Assembly (NCBI RefSeq): GCF_002217435.1
Contig: NZ_MUHF01000016.1
Location: forward strand, 62,001-126,000
Source: Flavobacterium reichenbachii
GTDB lineage: Bacteria; Bacteroidota; Bacteroidia; Flavobacteriales; Flavobacteriaceae
Direction: 5' to 3'
DNA length: 64,000 nt
The position numbers and the translations under genes were made by a program. Below, one piece after another: positions 52,327-61,818 of this stretch; the first letter of the stretch is position 1, and each line of letters starts with the position of its first letter. The notes under the pieces are model-generated. The model had not been told where the DNA came from. It did not search any database and was given only the letters and a program-made list of their open reading frames with translations.

Positions 52327-53061
52327 TTAATTCCTACCTTTTTCGTTAAAATACAGTTCATTTAACGGTTCGCTCTGCCAGTACTCTTTGGTATCAATAT
52401 CCATAATCGTCAGTGGACCTTTAAACGCAGCTCCGGTATCTACATTCCATACACATGCTTTTTGCACGGGAGTTGTTTTTCCTATACGTGTTACGGGAGT
52501 ATGACCGATAAAAATTTCTTTGTAAACATTAAAACGTTTAGGATAAAGTAAATCATCTGTCTTAAGATCTGGATTTAGAGAAAGTGCAGTTTCCCAAAGC
52601 GTTCGGTCCCAATAAAAAAGCTTCGCAAAATATTCCCATTTTACGCCGTTCAAATTGGTAAATCCTGCATGTACAAAAAGTCGGTTTTGATCATCAAGAT
52701 GATAATCCTGCAAATCCTGTAAAAAAGCAATATGAAGTTTCTTTTTTTCTTCAGAAAGTTTCGAATAACCATCAACCGTTGCTTTTCCGCCATGTTTGTA
52801 CCACATTTCCTCATCAAAATCGTCATGACGGTTTTCCAGCCAGTCCAATGCCAGCTGATCATGATTTCCTCTAACGCATATACAGTTTTGACTGCTTTTT
52901 AAATCAATCAGAAAGTCAATTACTTCTGCAGAGTGGCTCCAGCCGTCTACATAATCGCCTAAAAATATAAGGGTATCTTCTTTAGTAACTTGGGCTCTAT
53001 TCAACACTTGTTCTAAGGCAAGTAGTCCTCCATGTATGTCGCCTATAACAAATGTTCGCAT
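52327..53061 (-). CDS. calcineurin-like metallophosphoesterase
   Basis: This is a predicted PPP-type Ser/Thr phosphatase or nucleotide hydrolase with 244 residues. The three metal motifs are clear: GDIHGG (7-12), GDYVDGW near 35 and RGNHDQ near 64, with later His ligands in FVHAGFTNL and FIGHTPVT. It resembles E. coli PrpA/ApaH-type small phosphatases. No partner kinase lies next to it; the gene is separate from the barrel gene (49-nt gap) but on the same strand. Confidence 0.93.
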   Translation of the reverse strand: MRTFVIGDIHGGLLALEQVLNRAQVTKEDTLIFLGDYVDGWSHSAEVIDFLIDLKSSQNCICVRGNHDQLALDWLENRHDDFDEEMWYKHGGKATVDGYSKLSEEKKKLHIAFLQDLQDYHLDDQNRLFVHAGFTNLNGVKWEYFAKLFYWDRTLWETALSLNPDLKTDDLLYPKRFNVYKEIFIGHTPVTRIGKTTPVQKACVWNVDTGAAFKGPLTIMDIDTKEYWQSEPLNELYFNEKGRN

Positions 53062-53215
53062 TTTTTAATTTTTCAGGTAGTATGCAAAAATAAAGAAAAT
53101 GATTTGTTTGTAATCATATAGTTGATAATCTTTGCGAACCTGAAAAAAGATTTTATATTTAATTCTTTTTTTGATAAAAAAATGCATTTATAACATAACC
53201 AAAAACCATTAAACT

Positions 53216-53725
53216 ATGAAAAAGAACCTGATTGTTTTATTTTTGATGCTTACGATTGCGGGATATTCACAGCAGTTGACATACAAAAGCGGAGGGAGAG
53301 TTTACAATTCTGAAAATAAAAAAGTAAGTTCGAATGAAGTTCGATTACTATTGGCAGATAATCCTGAAGCTTTGAAACTTTATAACTCTGGAAGAACCAA
53401 AAAAACTTTTGGCAATGTCTTTTTTTATGGCGGTTTGGGTCTTGTTGCAGCAAATGTGATTACCGGAATGAACTCTGATAATATTTCGGCCACATATTCG
53501 GGCAACGGATATGTATCTGCAAACTCGGAACGTACTAATATGACCGCAGCTATTATTGGAGGTGCGTTGATTATTGCATCGATACCGATCAAGATTGGAT
53601 ATCCTAAAAGAATTAAATCGGCGGTAGAAAAATATAACAGCGGTTTGGCCGACAATTATAAAACAGCGCCGCGAACTACTTTAATCGCCAGTACGAATCA
53701 AATTGGTTTTAGAGTAGAGTTTTAA
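53216..53725 (+). CDS. hypothetical exported protein with two hydrophobic segments
   Basis: This 169-residue protein has a signal peptide MKKNLIVLFLMLTIAGYSQQ. Two further hydrophobic glycine-rich segments are FGNVFFYGGLGLVAANVI and AAIIGGALIIASIPIKIGY. The start YKSGGRVYNSENKKVSSNEV is a repeated pattern in small Flavobacterium envelope proteins. The function is unknown. A terminator follows closely. Confidence 0.65.
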   Translation: MKKNLIVLFLMLTIAGYSQQLTYKSGGRVYNSENKKVSSNEVRLLLADNPEALKLYNSGRTKKTFGNVFFYGGLGLVAANVITGMNSDNISATYSGNGYVSANSERTNMTAAIIGGALIIASIPIKIGYPKRIKSAVEKYNSGLADNYKTAPRTTLIASTNQIGFRVEF

Positions 53726-53746
53726 AATATGGAATAGAAAGAAAAG

Positions 53747-53771
53747 AAAGCTATAGTTTAACTATAGCTTT
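53747..53771 (+). terminator. intrinsic terminator upstream of dinB
   Basis: AAAGCTATAGTTTAACTATAGCTTT is a perfect palindrome followed by a run of T. It lies 22 nt after the stop of the small exported protein and about 50 nt before the dinB start, so dinB needs its own promoter. Confidence 0.88.
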
Positions 53772-53823
53772 TTTTATGATTTTTTTGATGTCATTATCTG
53801 GCTTTCCTAGCTAAATTTGCAAC

Positions 53824-54909
53824 ATGTCTGAAACACCTCTTACATACCGAAAAATTATTCATATAGATATGGATGCTTTTTATGCATCTGTAGAGCAAAT
53901 GGATAATCCGGAGTTGAGAGGAAAACCTTTGGCTGTGGGCGGATCTGAGAATAGGGGGGTAGTGGCCGCGGCAAGTTATGAAGCTCGAAAATTTGGAGTA
54001 CGCAGTGCCATCAGTGGTGTATTGGCCAAGAAATATTGTCCGGATATAATTTTTGTTCGCCCTCGTTTTGATCGCTACAAAGAAATATCAACTAAAATTC
54101 ATAAAATTTTTCACGAATACACTGATTTGGTCGAACCGCTTTCGCTTGACGAGGCCTATCTTGATGTTACACAAAATAAAAAAGGAAATCCAAGTGCCAG
54201 TCTTCTTGCACAGGAAATCAGACTGAGAATTTTGAACGAAGTGGGACTCACGGCTTCTGCCGGTATTTCGATTAATAAATTTGTAGCTAAAATTGCGAGT
54301 GATTATAATAAACCAAACGGGCAGAAAACCGTTAATCCAGATGAAGTTCTGCCTTTTTTAGAAGAATTGCCTATTCGAAAATTTTATGGTGTGGGAAAAG
54401 TCACCACAGAAAAAATGTATCAATTAGGAATTTTTACCGGACTTGATCTTAAAAGTAAATCATTGGAATTTTTAGAAAAACATTTCGGAAAATCCGGCGC
54501 TTTCTATTATACAGTTGTCCGCGGTATTCATAATAGTGAAGTAAAATCTTCGCGCATAACAAAATCAGTTGCAGCAGAACATACGTTTGATGTTAATTTA
54601 TCTTCGGAAGTTTTCATGTTAGAACAGCTCGAACACATCGCAGTTTCGTTAGAAAAGCGTCTGAAAAGACACACTATTTCTGGAAAAACAGTTACCTTAA
54701 AAATAAAATACAGCGATTTTACACAACAGACCAGAAGTAAAACACTGCCATATTTTATTTCTGATAAAAGTTTGATTATAGAAACCGTAAAAGAGCTGTT
54801 GTATCAGGAAAGAATGAAAGATTCTGTCCGGCTGCTTGGAATTTCTTTAAGTAATTTGAACACAGAAGAAAAAAAGGCAGTTATCGTCCAGCTAAAATTT
54901 GCATTTTAA
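53824..54909 (+). CDS. dinB: DNA polymerase IV (Y family)
   Basis: This is an error-prone translesion polymerase that extends past damaged bases. The 361 residues include HIDMDAFYASVEQ (metal-binding Asp15 and Asp17), the second catalytic pair in EPLSLDEAYLDVT (about 103-113), the helix-hairpin-helix region FYGVGKVTTEKMYQLGI and the little-finger domain. The C-terminus lacks the extended clamp-binding tail of E. coli, but ends KAVIVQLKFAF. It is the only DNA polymerase gene in the window. Confidence 0.96.
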   Translation: MSETPLTYRKIIHIDMDAFYASVEQMDNPELRGKPLAVGGSENRGVVAAASYEARKFGVRSAISGVLAKKYCPDIIFVRPRFDRYKEISTKIHKIFHEYTDLVEPLSLDEAYLDVTQNKKGNPSASLLAQEIRLRILNEVGLTASAGISINKFVAKIASDYNKPNGQKTVNPDEVLPFLEELPIRKFYGVGKVTTEKMYQLGIFTGLDLKSKSLEFLEKHFGKSGAFYYTVVRGIHNSEVKSSRITKSVAAEHTFDVNLSSEVFMLEQLEHIAVSLEKRLKRHTISGKTVTLKIKYSDFTQQTRSKTLPYFISDKSLIIETVKELLYQERMKDSVRLLGISLSNLNTEEKKAVIVQLKFAF

Positions 54910-55008
54910 ATAAAAAAAAATATCTATAAATGAGGAATACCGTAAATAAGTTATTGAATTTCAGGTTATCTTTGAGTAAAAGAGTGTTCATCTTCTAAAT
55001 TATTTCAT

Positions 55009-55509
55009 ATGAAAAACATCAGCTTTGAAGAGATTTCGAATCGAAATTCAGTTCCCATTTTATCTTGGGATTTTCATTATGAATATGTAAATGAGTTGAA
55101 AGCAATCTATACTGATTTAAAAAAAGTCACGCAGATTTCGAATAAATTTACATGGAACGATAAAAACCTCGAAATTACGGAACGAATTAAAGAAGAAGTA
55201 ATTTTGATTACGGATTTAGATTTAAAAATCGTTTTTGCTTCCAACGGCATTAAAAGAATGACGGGTTATAGAGAAGAGGAAATTCTGGGTAAAACACCAA
55301 AAATGTTTCAAGGTGAAGATACTTCGAGTGATGATCTAAAAGAAATCAGTGATGCCATAAAATTGCAGATTCCGTTTGAAAAAACGATTACAAACTATAA
55401 AAAAAATGGCGATTCCTATCGATGTAGAATTAATGCTTTTCCTGTTTTCAATTTAAAAGGCACTATTTCTCATTTTATTGCCTTCGAAAAGCAAGATATA
55501 AGCGCATAG
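55009..55509 (+). CDS. PAS domain protein
   Basis: This 166-residue protein has a short N-terminal helix region (1-60) followed by one PAS domain: ILITDLDLKIVFASNGIKRM, TGYREEEILGKTPKMFQGE and SYRCRINAFPVFNLKGTISH. It lacks kinase, cyclase or DNA-binding domains. A conserved Cys of light-sensing LOV domains (in NCRFLQ) is not present; the matching place reads TPKMFQGED. It may be a stand-alone sensor or adaptor. Its partner is unknown. A terminator follows. Confidence 0.88.
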   Translation: MKNISFEEISNRNSVPILSWDFHYEYVNELKAIYTDLKKVTQISNKFTWNDKNLEITERIKEEVILITDLDLKIVFASNGIKRMTGYREEEILGKTPKMFQGEDTSSDDLKEISDAIKLQIPFEKTITNYKKNGDSYRCRINAFPVFNLKGTISHFIAFEKQDISA

Positions 55510-55518
55510 TAGACATAG

Positions 55519-55542
55519 AAAAACCGCCTTATGGCGGTTTTT
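55519..55542. terminator. intrinsic terminator of the PAS gene
   Basis: AAAAACCGCC and GGCGGTTTTT with a TTAT loop lie 10 nt after the PAS stop and 20 nt before the end of the opposing fumarase gene. It has the same stem as the scoB terminator. Confidence 0.9.
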
Positions 55543-55562
55543 ATTTATCTTAAAGTTTAACT

Positions 55563-57167
55563 TTATAAGTTCTCAAAAAAATCATTTCCTTTATCGTCAG
55601 TAATAATAAACGCAGGGAAATCTTTAACCGTAATTTTTCGAACAGCTTCCATTCCTAATTCTTCAAAATCAACAATTTCAACTTTTAGGATATTATCTTG
55701 TGCCAAAATAGCAGCAGGACCTCCAATAGAACCTAAATAAAATCCGCCGTATTTATTGCAGGCATCTGTAACTTGTTTAGTTCGGTTTCCTTTAGCCAGC
55801 ATCACCATACTTCCTCCATTTTTTTGAAATTCATCAACATAGACATCCATACGTCCCGCTGTTGTTGGTCCAAAACTTCCCGAAGCCATTCCGTCTGGAG
55901 TTTTTGCAGGACCTGCATAATACACAGGGTGATTTTTAAAGTATTCCGGCATTGGTTGTCCGGCATCTAATAATTCTTTGATTTTTGCGTGAGCAATATC
56001 TCGGGCAACAATAACAGTTCCGTTAAGTTTTAAACGCGTTTTAATAGGATATTGAGATAATTTAGCCAGAATATCTGCCATTGGCTGATCTAAATCTATT
56101 TCTACCGGCGCTTCTAAATGCGGTGCAGTTTCTGGTAAAAACTGTTTTGGATTTACTTCCAACTGCTCAACATATATTCCGTCTTTGGTGATTTTTCCTT
56201 TTATATTTCTATCCGCAGAACAAGAAACACCTAATCCAACTGGGCAGGAAGCAGCGTGGCGCGGCAGACGAATAACACGAACATCATGTGTGAAATATTT
56301 GCCTCCAAACTGTGCACCGATTTCACTTTCCTGACAGATTTTCTGAACTCGTTCTTCCCATTCTAAATCACGAAAAGCCTGTCCAGCCATATTTCCCGTA
56401 GTTGGCAAATGGTCGTAATATCCAGCAGAAGCTTTTTTAACCGCTCCTAAATTGGCTTCCGCCGAAGTTCCTCCAATTACAAGAGCTAAATGATAGGGAG
56501 GGCATGCCGAAGTTCCTAAATCTTTGATTTTTGCACGAATGAAAGCATCCATAGATTTATCGTTCAATAACGATTTAGTCTGTTGATACAAATAGGTTTT
56601 GTTGGCAGATCCGCCGCCTTTTGCCATAAATAAGAAATCGTACGAATTTCCTTTTTTAGCATATATATCAATTTGTGCCGGAAGATTCGATCCTGAATTT
56701 TTTTCTTCAAACATCGAAATCGGAACAATCTGTGAGTAACGTAAATTACGTTTTTGGTAGGTGTTGAATATTCCTCTGCTCAGCCATTCTGCATCATCAA
56801 CACCCGTAAAAATGCTTTCGCCTTTTTTTGCCATCACAATTGCAGTTCCCGTATCCTGACAGCTTGGGAGTTGTCCTTCGGCAGCAACAGAAGCGTTTTG
56901 TAATAAATTGTAAGCCACAAACCGATCGTTATCTGTCGCCTCAGGGTCATCAAGAATTTTTCTTAATTTTTGTAAATGCGTCGTTCTAAGCATGAACGAA
57001 ACATCGGTTAAAGCTTCTTCAGCCAACAATTCTAAACCTTTTGGGTCAACGGTTAAAACTTCACGCTCTCCAAACTGCTCTACTTTTACAAAATCTGAGG
57101 TGATCTTTCTGTATTGCGTGTCATCCTTTAATATCGGATAAGGATCCTGGTATATAAAATCAATCAT
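55563..57167 (-). CDS. class I fumarate hydratase (iron-sulfur)
   Basis: The enzyme interconverts fumarate and malate in the TCA cycle. It is the oxygen-sensitive 4Fe-4S type, 534 residues, FumA/FumB-like in one chain. It has [19 protein letters not shown] with a cluster Cys, [16 protein letters not shown] with another, and the C-terminal catalytic part [21 protein letters not shown] third cluster Cys lies between them. Unlike class II FumC, no SS-loop is present. It is a single gene facing the PAS gene. Confidence 0.95.
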   Translation of the reverse strand: MIDFIYQDPYPILKDDTQYRKITSDFVKVEQFGEREVLTVDPKGLELLAEEALTDVSFMLRTTHLQKLRKILDDPEATDNDRFVAYNLLQNASVAAEGQLPSCQDTGTAIVMAKKGESIFTGVDDAEWLSRGIFNTYQKRNLRYSQIVPISMFEEKNSGSNLPAQIDIYAKKGNSYDFLFMAKGGGSANKTYLYQQTKSLLNDKSMDAFIRAKIKDLGTSACPPYHLALVIGGTSAEANLGAVKKASAGYYDHLPTTGNMAGQAFRDLEWEERVQKICQESEIGAQFGGKYFTHDVRVIRLPRHAASCPVGLGVSCSADRNIKGKITKDGIYVEQLEVNPKQFLPETAPHLEAPVEIDLDQPMADILAKLSQYPIKTRLKLNGTVIVARDIAHAKIKELLDAGQPMPEYFKNHPVYYAGPAKTPDGMASGSFGPTTAGRMDVYVDEFQKNGGSMVMLAKGNRTKQVTDACNKYGGFYLGSIGGPAAILAQDNILKVEIVDFEELGMEAVRKITVKDFPAFIITDDKGNDFFENL

Positions 57168-57239
57168 TGCTTTTTTATTTTTTACAAAGTTAAAAATTAT
57201 TTACCTAAGAAAGAATTTGAATTAGGGGGCTGAAGTGTT

Positions 57240-57922
57240 TTATTGTTGATGAAATTCATCAAAACTCATTTTCTTCTCAAAGTAGTTTTTGTCTTTAACG
57301 GAAAGTAATTGACTTTTCCAGCGATTTCCGATTAAACGAAAACCAATTGAATCTGAATGAGTAACGATTCCCATGTTTTCGTCATTATCATCAGGTTCAA
57401 AAGCAACTGTTTTGCAATAAAAAGATTCAGGATTGGCTTTTGTCGGGTTTTCAAATTCAACCCAGCTTCCCCAACCACTGTCAGACATGGTATACCATTC
57501 GTAGACTAGTTGCAAGTTGTTGTTGTTTAAATAATACAAATAGTGGTTTTGGTTGTATCCACAAGCAGGATATCCAAAACTAATCTGAATAAAAGGAGAG
57601 TCTTTGGCACCTTCTGTTCCTAATCCAAAAATTGCGCTCCATTCTGAGCCTTTTTGGATTGTTTCAATTGTAATTTTTGATGATGTAGTTTTAATTTTAT
57701 TCAGATAAAAATCAAGCTGATATTTTCCAGTTACAATGCTGTCTTTATCCGCTTTTTGATCTAAAAGATACGCCAGAATATAATTGTCTTTTGATGTTTC
57801 GCCATTATCAGAAATAGAAATTGTATCTATTTTTAGAAAATTTTCTTTTGTTCCAACTGCTTCAGTTTTGGTTTCTGACAACCCATTAAAAGGAATAGGA
57901 TAAAAAGGTATTGTGGTTTCAT
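57240..57922 (-). pseudogene. lipoprotein gene with single-base frameshift after its signal peptide
   Basis: An ATG at 57922 starts MKPQYLFILFLLMGC, a typical lipoprotein signal, but this frame soon stops at a TAA (about 57869-57871). The mature part (SETKTEAVGTKENFLKID through NYFEKKMSFDEFHQQ, 213 residues) is intact in another frame. Restoring one T after the Cys codon would give LMGC-SETKTEA in one frame. So one base has been lost near 57877-57880. This is either a real inactivation or a sequencing error. The mature part has no recognised domain. The start overlaps the upstream small gene by 4 nt. Confidence 0.7.
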
Positions 57923-58125
57923 GTTTTAAATTGTTGACAATTTGAACGAATTATATTTTTATTTGTTAAATGAATAAAGAAAAAGAAGATGAATGCGACA
58001 ATTATAAATCCAATAATTTCATTGTCTTCTTTTGCAACTTCAGTCATTGATTTTTTTCCTCCATAATATACCCATTTAACACTATTTCCGATAAAAAGGC
58101 ATATTAATTTTGATATTCTCCACAT
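57919..58125 (-). CDS. hypothetical small membrane protein
   Basis: This 68-residue protein begins MWRISKLICLFIGNSVKWVY and has a hydrophobic stretch EIIGFIIVAFIFFFFIHLTN at about 36-55, so it is a one- or two-pass membrane protein. Its stop overlaps the lipoprotein start by 4 nt (ATGA), and its start lies 3 nt from the nucleoside-recognition gene stop. Tight spacing on both sides supports a real gene. The function is unknown. Confidence 0.55.
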   Translation of the reverse strand: MWRISKLICLFIGNSVKWVYYGGKKSMTEVAKEDNEIIGFIIVAFIFFFFIHLTNKNIIRSNCQQFKT

Positions 58126-58128
58126 AGT

Positions 58129-59568
58129 TTAAAAAAACCAGCTCGCCACAAAAATTGCTGTAATGACACATATTACATCGACAAGAAGCATTGTTCCTAA
58201 GGCATAACGTGTGTTTTTAATGTTTACCGAACCAAAATAAACGGCAATAACATAAAAAGTACTTTCGGCACTGCACTGAAAAATACTGCTTAGTCTTCCG
58301 GTAAGAGAATCTGCTCCAAAAGTACTCATAGAATCTATTAAGAATCCTCTTGACCCAGCAGAACTAAAAGGACGAAGCATGGCTACAGGCAAAGCATTCG
58401 TAATCTCTTGACTAACGCCTAAATTCAAAAAGACAAACCCAATTCCGTCGCTGATAATTTCGAATAAACCACTGTTTCTGAATAACGAAATAGCAACCAG
58501 CATTCCTAAAACGTAAGGAAAAATTGTAACTCCGGTTTTTACCCCGTTGTTTGCTCCAACCACAAAAGTGTCGAAAACGGTAGTTTCTGCCTCTCTAAAT
58601 TTTTTCTCATTTATGAAAGAAAAGATCAAGGTAAAAGCAATAATAGCAATCAATATTAAACCCGAAAGGTTAGCAGTAAAGTAGTTTTTACCTATCAGAT
58701 CCAAATGATTTACGTACATCAATAAACCAACAATAGCGGCAATTAGTACCATTAAAGCGATAAGCAATGAGGCACTTTTGAAATTGATTTTTTGTTTGAT
58801 TCCAACAATAAGAAACGCAGCAATTGTTCCTATAAACGAAGTTATAATACACGGCAGCATAACATCGGCAGGATTGCTGGCATTTGCGGCTGCACGATAA
58901 CCAATAATCGATGTTGCGATAAGGGTAAGTCCCGAAGCATGAAGACACATAAACATAATCTGTGCATCGCTGGCTTTATCTTTTTCGGGATTGATTTCCT
59001 GTAAACTTTCCATGGCTTTAAGGCCAAAAGGTGTTGCAGCCGAATCTAACCCAAGGAAATTAGCGGCAAAGTTTAAAGTCATATAGGAAATCGAAGGGTG
59101 ATTTTTAGGAATACTAGGAAACACTTTTACAAAAACCGGACTTAAAGCTTTTGCTAATTTTCCAGATGCACCAGAAATGATTAAAAGCTCCATCAATCCA
59201 CAGAAAAATGCCAGATAAGCAATAAGCGGCAGGATAATATCAACCAAAGTGGTTTTACAAGTTGGCAGTAAACCATCAGATTTTTGAATACCGCTGTAAA
59301 TTTTTACAGTTTTGTTTTTGTAAACGTAAGTCGTGTCGGCATTCAGCGTATCACGATTAATAATCATAGTCTGATTCGGCGCGTTTTTAATACTGTCTTT
59401 GATAAAGGCAGGAAGCTGCTCTGCATATTTCTCTGAAACCAGAATCGGATCATCTTTCTTTCCATTCAAAACATAATCAATCGTATATGTGTTGGCTGTA
59501 AATAAACTGATTACAATAAAAACAATCGACGAGATAAAAATCGCTAACCAAAATCTGCTTAATACCAT
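58129..59568 (-). CDS. SpmA/SpmB-type nucleoside-recognition domain membrane protein
   Basis: This 479-residue inner-membrane protein has about ten helices and two copies of the nucleoside-recognition (Gate) domain. The first half holds an extracytoplasmic loop and the SpmA-like LPLIAYLAFFCGLMELLIISG. Next come SYMTLNFAANFLGLDSAATP and FGLKAMESLQEINPEK. The second half is SpmB-like, with TIFPYVLGMLVAISLFRNSG and LPVAMLRPFSSAGSRGF. Bacteria that do not sporulate also carry this fusion. The transported or recognised substrate is unknown. Confidence 0.85.
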   Translation of the reverse strand: MVLSRFWLAIFISSIVFIVISLFTANTYTIDYVLNGKKDDPILVSEKYAEQLPAFIKDSIKNAPNQTMIINRDTLNADTTYVYKNKTVKIYSGIQKSDGLLPTCKTTLVDIILPLIAYLAFFCGLMELLIISGASGKLAKALSPVFVKVFPSIPKNHPSISYMTLNFAANFLGLDSAATPFGLKAMESLQEINPEKDKASDAQIMFMCLHASGLTLIATSIIGYRAAANASNPADVMLPCIITSFIGTIAAFLIVGIKQKINFKSASLLIALMVLIAAIVGLLMYVNHLDLIGKNYFTANLSGLILIAIIAFTLIFSFINEKKFREAETTVFDTFVVGANNGVKTGVTIFPYVLGMLVAISLFRNSGLFEIISDGIGFVFLNLGVSQEITNALPVAMLRPFSSAGSRGFLIDSMSTFGADSLTGRLSSIFQCSAESTFYVIAVYFGSVNIKNTRYALGTMLLVDVICVITAIFVASWFF

Positions 59569-59678
59569 AATTGTAATTTTTTGTAAATGTAATTATTTAG
59601 GCATAATAAGCACAAAGATTTTATCTGTGAAACGTGAAGTACTTCTTCTAAAGTATCATTTTTTAGTTAAAATCGAAT

Positions 59679-60755
59679 TTATTCGATAACAATTTTGGTT
59701 TCCAGATACTTTTCAAAAGATTTGATTCCTTCAAACAAAACCTCTTTTTTATGATTTTCAGTTTCATTAAAAAATTGTGTTTCTATTTTGACATAATCTT
59801 TTTTGACGATTTTTTTCCAGATACCAATCACTTTACTGTTTTCTAGAATTATCGGTTTAAAAATGCCATTGCTGGTAAAAGCCAGAGATTGATGTTGAGG
59901 TAAAATGGAAGCTTCTCTTGTTTTATACGAAATTAAAATCTCATCAAAAGCGGAAAGAAAATGTACGCTTTCGCGAAAGTCCTTTCCAACAGAAAAATCA
60001 GTTCCAAACCAATAAAATTGCCCTTCAATTTCGATTGAATTCAATTGCAGTTTAATTGCATTAACAGCCTGCTTGCAAATGGTTGGGGAAAAACCAGACC
60101 ACCAAGAAAAGTCAAGAAGCGTAGCAGGGCCGTGGCTTTCGAAGTATCTTAGAGCTAATTTTGCAAGGCTTTCTTCTTTAGTTAATTTGGTTTGAGGCTT
60201 CTTAACTCGTTCTTCCAGTAAAGCATAAGTGTTCTTTTTGCCTTTCATTTTTCCGCTGCAGATCAAACCTTCTAACTCTGCATACATCATGATAAGGACA
60301 GGACTTAAATGATATTCTCCAGAAACCTGTTTAATATTAAGTTCCTGTATAATTTCGTCCCGAGTTAAATGATTATTTCCGGCTAATATTTTTTCGATAT
60401 TCGAATTGATTTTGCCAAATTCCTTTTCATCATAACCATGTTTTTTAGTATCAGAAAGAATAATACGTTTGACTTGTGGTCCTGAAAGATCCAGCATCCA
60501 GTAAATATCTTCTGCAGCAACCAAATGCCAGGTTGGGCGTAAAATATGAGTTCGAATTATTTTGCCTGAGTTTACAGCTTCTTCGATTTCCTTCTCAGTT
60601 GCATTACAGCGCGAACCAATTGCCCATTTTGACATTGCATAATCCTGAGCCTGCATTGCGCCTAAATGTTGCACAATTTCTTGAGGCGAACTTTCACTTG
60701 TTTTATATAACTTTTGAGAAATAAGACGATAATGTGAGATTTCAGAATGAATCAT
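59679..60755 (-). CDS. winged-helix DNA glycosylase-like protein (AlkZ/YcaQ family, HTH_42)
   Basis: This 358-residue protein has three tandem winged-helix domains of the HTH_42 type, the fold of AlkZ glycosylases that unhook crosslinked or alkylated bases. The N-terminus has MQAQDYAMSKWAIGSRC with Gln35 and Gln37, matching the catalytic QxQ of AlkZ-type enzymes. RTHILRPTWHLVAAEDIYWM is the family signature. It lies upstream (on its strand) of nothing but the repeat, and 93 nt from the exonuclease gene. Whether it has glycosylase activity needs the exact family match. Confidence 0.8.
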   Translation of the reverse strand: MIHSEISHYRLISQKLYKTSESSPQEIVQHLGAMQAQDYAMSKWAIGSRCNATEKEIEEAVNSGKIIRTHILRPTWHLVAAEDIYWMLDLSGPQVKRIILSDTKKHGYDEKEFGKINSNIEKILAGNNHLTRDEIIQELNIKQVSGEYHLSPVLIMMYAELEGLICSGKMKGKKNTYALLEERVKKPQTKLTKEESLAKLALRYFESHGPATLLDFSWWSGFSPTICKQAVNAIKLQLNSIEIEGQFYWFGTDFSVGKDFRESVHFLSAFDEILISYKTREASILPQHQSLAFTSNGIFKPIILENSKVIGIWKKIVKKDYVKIETQFFNETENHKKEVLFEGIKSFEKYLETKIVIE

Positions 60756-60775
60756 TTTCAGATTTTTTTTATTAA

Positions 60776-60838
60776 ACCATTTAAGTGATGTAAGCTCATT
60801 TAACCTTTGTGCTTCTGAACCTTTGTCGCTTTATACAT
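60776..60838. repeat. compact ACCATTTAAGTGATGTAAG repeat joined to CTTTG words
   Basis: ACCATTTAAGTGATGTAAGC followed by TCATTTAACC is a short version of the ACCATATAAGT palindromes at 18073 and 62334. It runs straight into TTTGTGCTTCTGAACCTTTG and TCGCTTTATACATCTAG, words of the CAAAGGTT family. So the two families meet in one spacer. Confidence 0.6.
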
Positions 60839-60848
60839 CTAGAAAAAA

Positions 60849-61562
60849 TTATACATGAATAATTTCTTCGTCAATCAATAAGTCTTCTCTTCGCAGGCGC
60901 AGAAAAATCTGTGCGACAGCAATGGTATCTTTTTCGCAATAGGTTATAATTCGGTCGATATCTTTTTCGACATAAAAAACCTGAGCAACCTGACTTCCGT
61001 CAATATCTCCTTTTGGAGAAGGAACTCCTAAGATTTTTGTCAATAATTTTAAAGAAGTAAAATGTTTATAATCACCAAACTTCCATAGTTCTAAAGTGTC
61101 TAAATGCGGAATTTCCCAAGGTTTTTTGCCAAATAAATTCAGCTTGTCCGGAATCGCGATTTGATTGATAATCATTCGGCGGGCCAAAAACGGAATATCA
61201 AATTCCTTAACATTATGTCCGCATAAAAGATGTTGCGGCTGATTGAAATGATTGCTGAGCAGATTGTTAAAGTCTTTTAAAATCTTCTTTTCTTCTCCAA
61301 AAAAAGAAGTCACCCTAAAATTTCTAACATCTCCTTTAATCGTAAAATAACCAACAGAAATGCAGATTATCTTTCCGAATTCTGCCCAAATTCCGGCACG
61401 ATCGTAAAATTCTTCTGGTGTAAAATCGTCTTTTCGCTGATATTGTGTTTTTAAATCCCAAAGCGACTGCATTTCCGCGTCAAGCGAATTGAAGTTTTCT
61501 TCTTCCGGAACGGTTTCTATATCAAGAAATAAAATGTTATTTAGGTTTATTTTTTCAATCAT
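60849..61562 (-). CDS. 3'-5' exonuclease of the DEDD superfamily (PolB-like predicted)
   Basis: This 237-residue protein is a predicted 3'-5' exonuclease with a RNase H fold. The first acidic pair is ILFLDIETVPEE (Asp14, Glu16). Later motifs are LLCGHNVKEFDIPFLARRM and TYCEKDTIAVAQIFLRLR, giving the remaining Asp residues of the DEDDy pattern. The family (PF10108-like) is often seen near repair genes. Neighbours here are an AlkZ-like gene and ogt. Confidence 0.88.
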   Translation of the reverse strand: MIEKINLNNILFLDIETVPEEENFNSLDAEMQSLWDLKTQYQRKDDFTPEEFYDRAGIWAEFGKIICISVGYFTIKGDVRNFRVTSFFGEEKKILKDFNNLLSNHFNQPQHLLCGHNVKEFDIPFLARRMIINQIAIPDKLNLFGKKPWEIPHLDTLELWKFGDYKHFTSLKLLTKILGVPSPKGDIDGSQVAQVFYVEKDIDRIITYCEKDTIAVAQIFLRLRREDLLIDEEIIHV

Positions 61563-61755
61563 TATTTAGACATCTTAGATGTTAGATTTTTAGACTTCTT
61601 AGATTTATGGCAAGAATATCACGATTTTCGCTAATTCCTTATACTGCTATAAATGTACACAAAATTGAGTTTTTATAAATAATCAAACCATCTTAATGAA
61701 TGAATTTTCTTAGTTATAAAAAATAAGTATTTATTGGCAAAATCTCAATAGAAGA

Positions 61756-61815
61756 AAATTCGTGAACATTCGTGAAATTGCTTCGCATGTTTGCCATCGC
61801 TCGAGTCGTGGCAAA
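61756..61815. repeat. TTCGTGAACATTCGTGAAATT-type spacer words
   Basis: AATTCGTGAACATTCGTGAA shows the same CGTGAA/CACGAATT words as the spacers at 20508 and 31848, followed by TTGCCATCGCTCGAGTCGTG then GCAAA. The rest of the 61563-61755 gap contains TCTAAGAT/TTAGAT words (61566-61608) and otherwise AT-rich sequence. Confidence 0.45.
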
Positions 61816-61818
61816 AAA

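Noticed and set aside
57240..57881. Complete cytosolic gene starting at an internal TTG
   Set aside because: The upstream in-phase lipoprotein signal in the next frame explains it better as a frameshifted lipoprotein.
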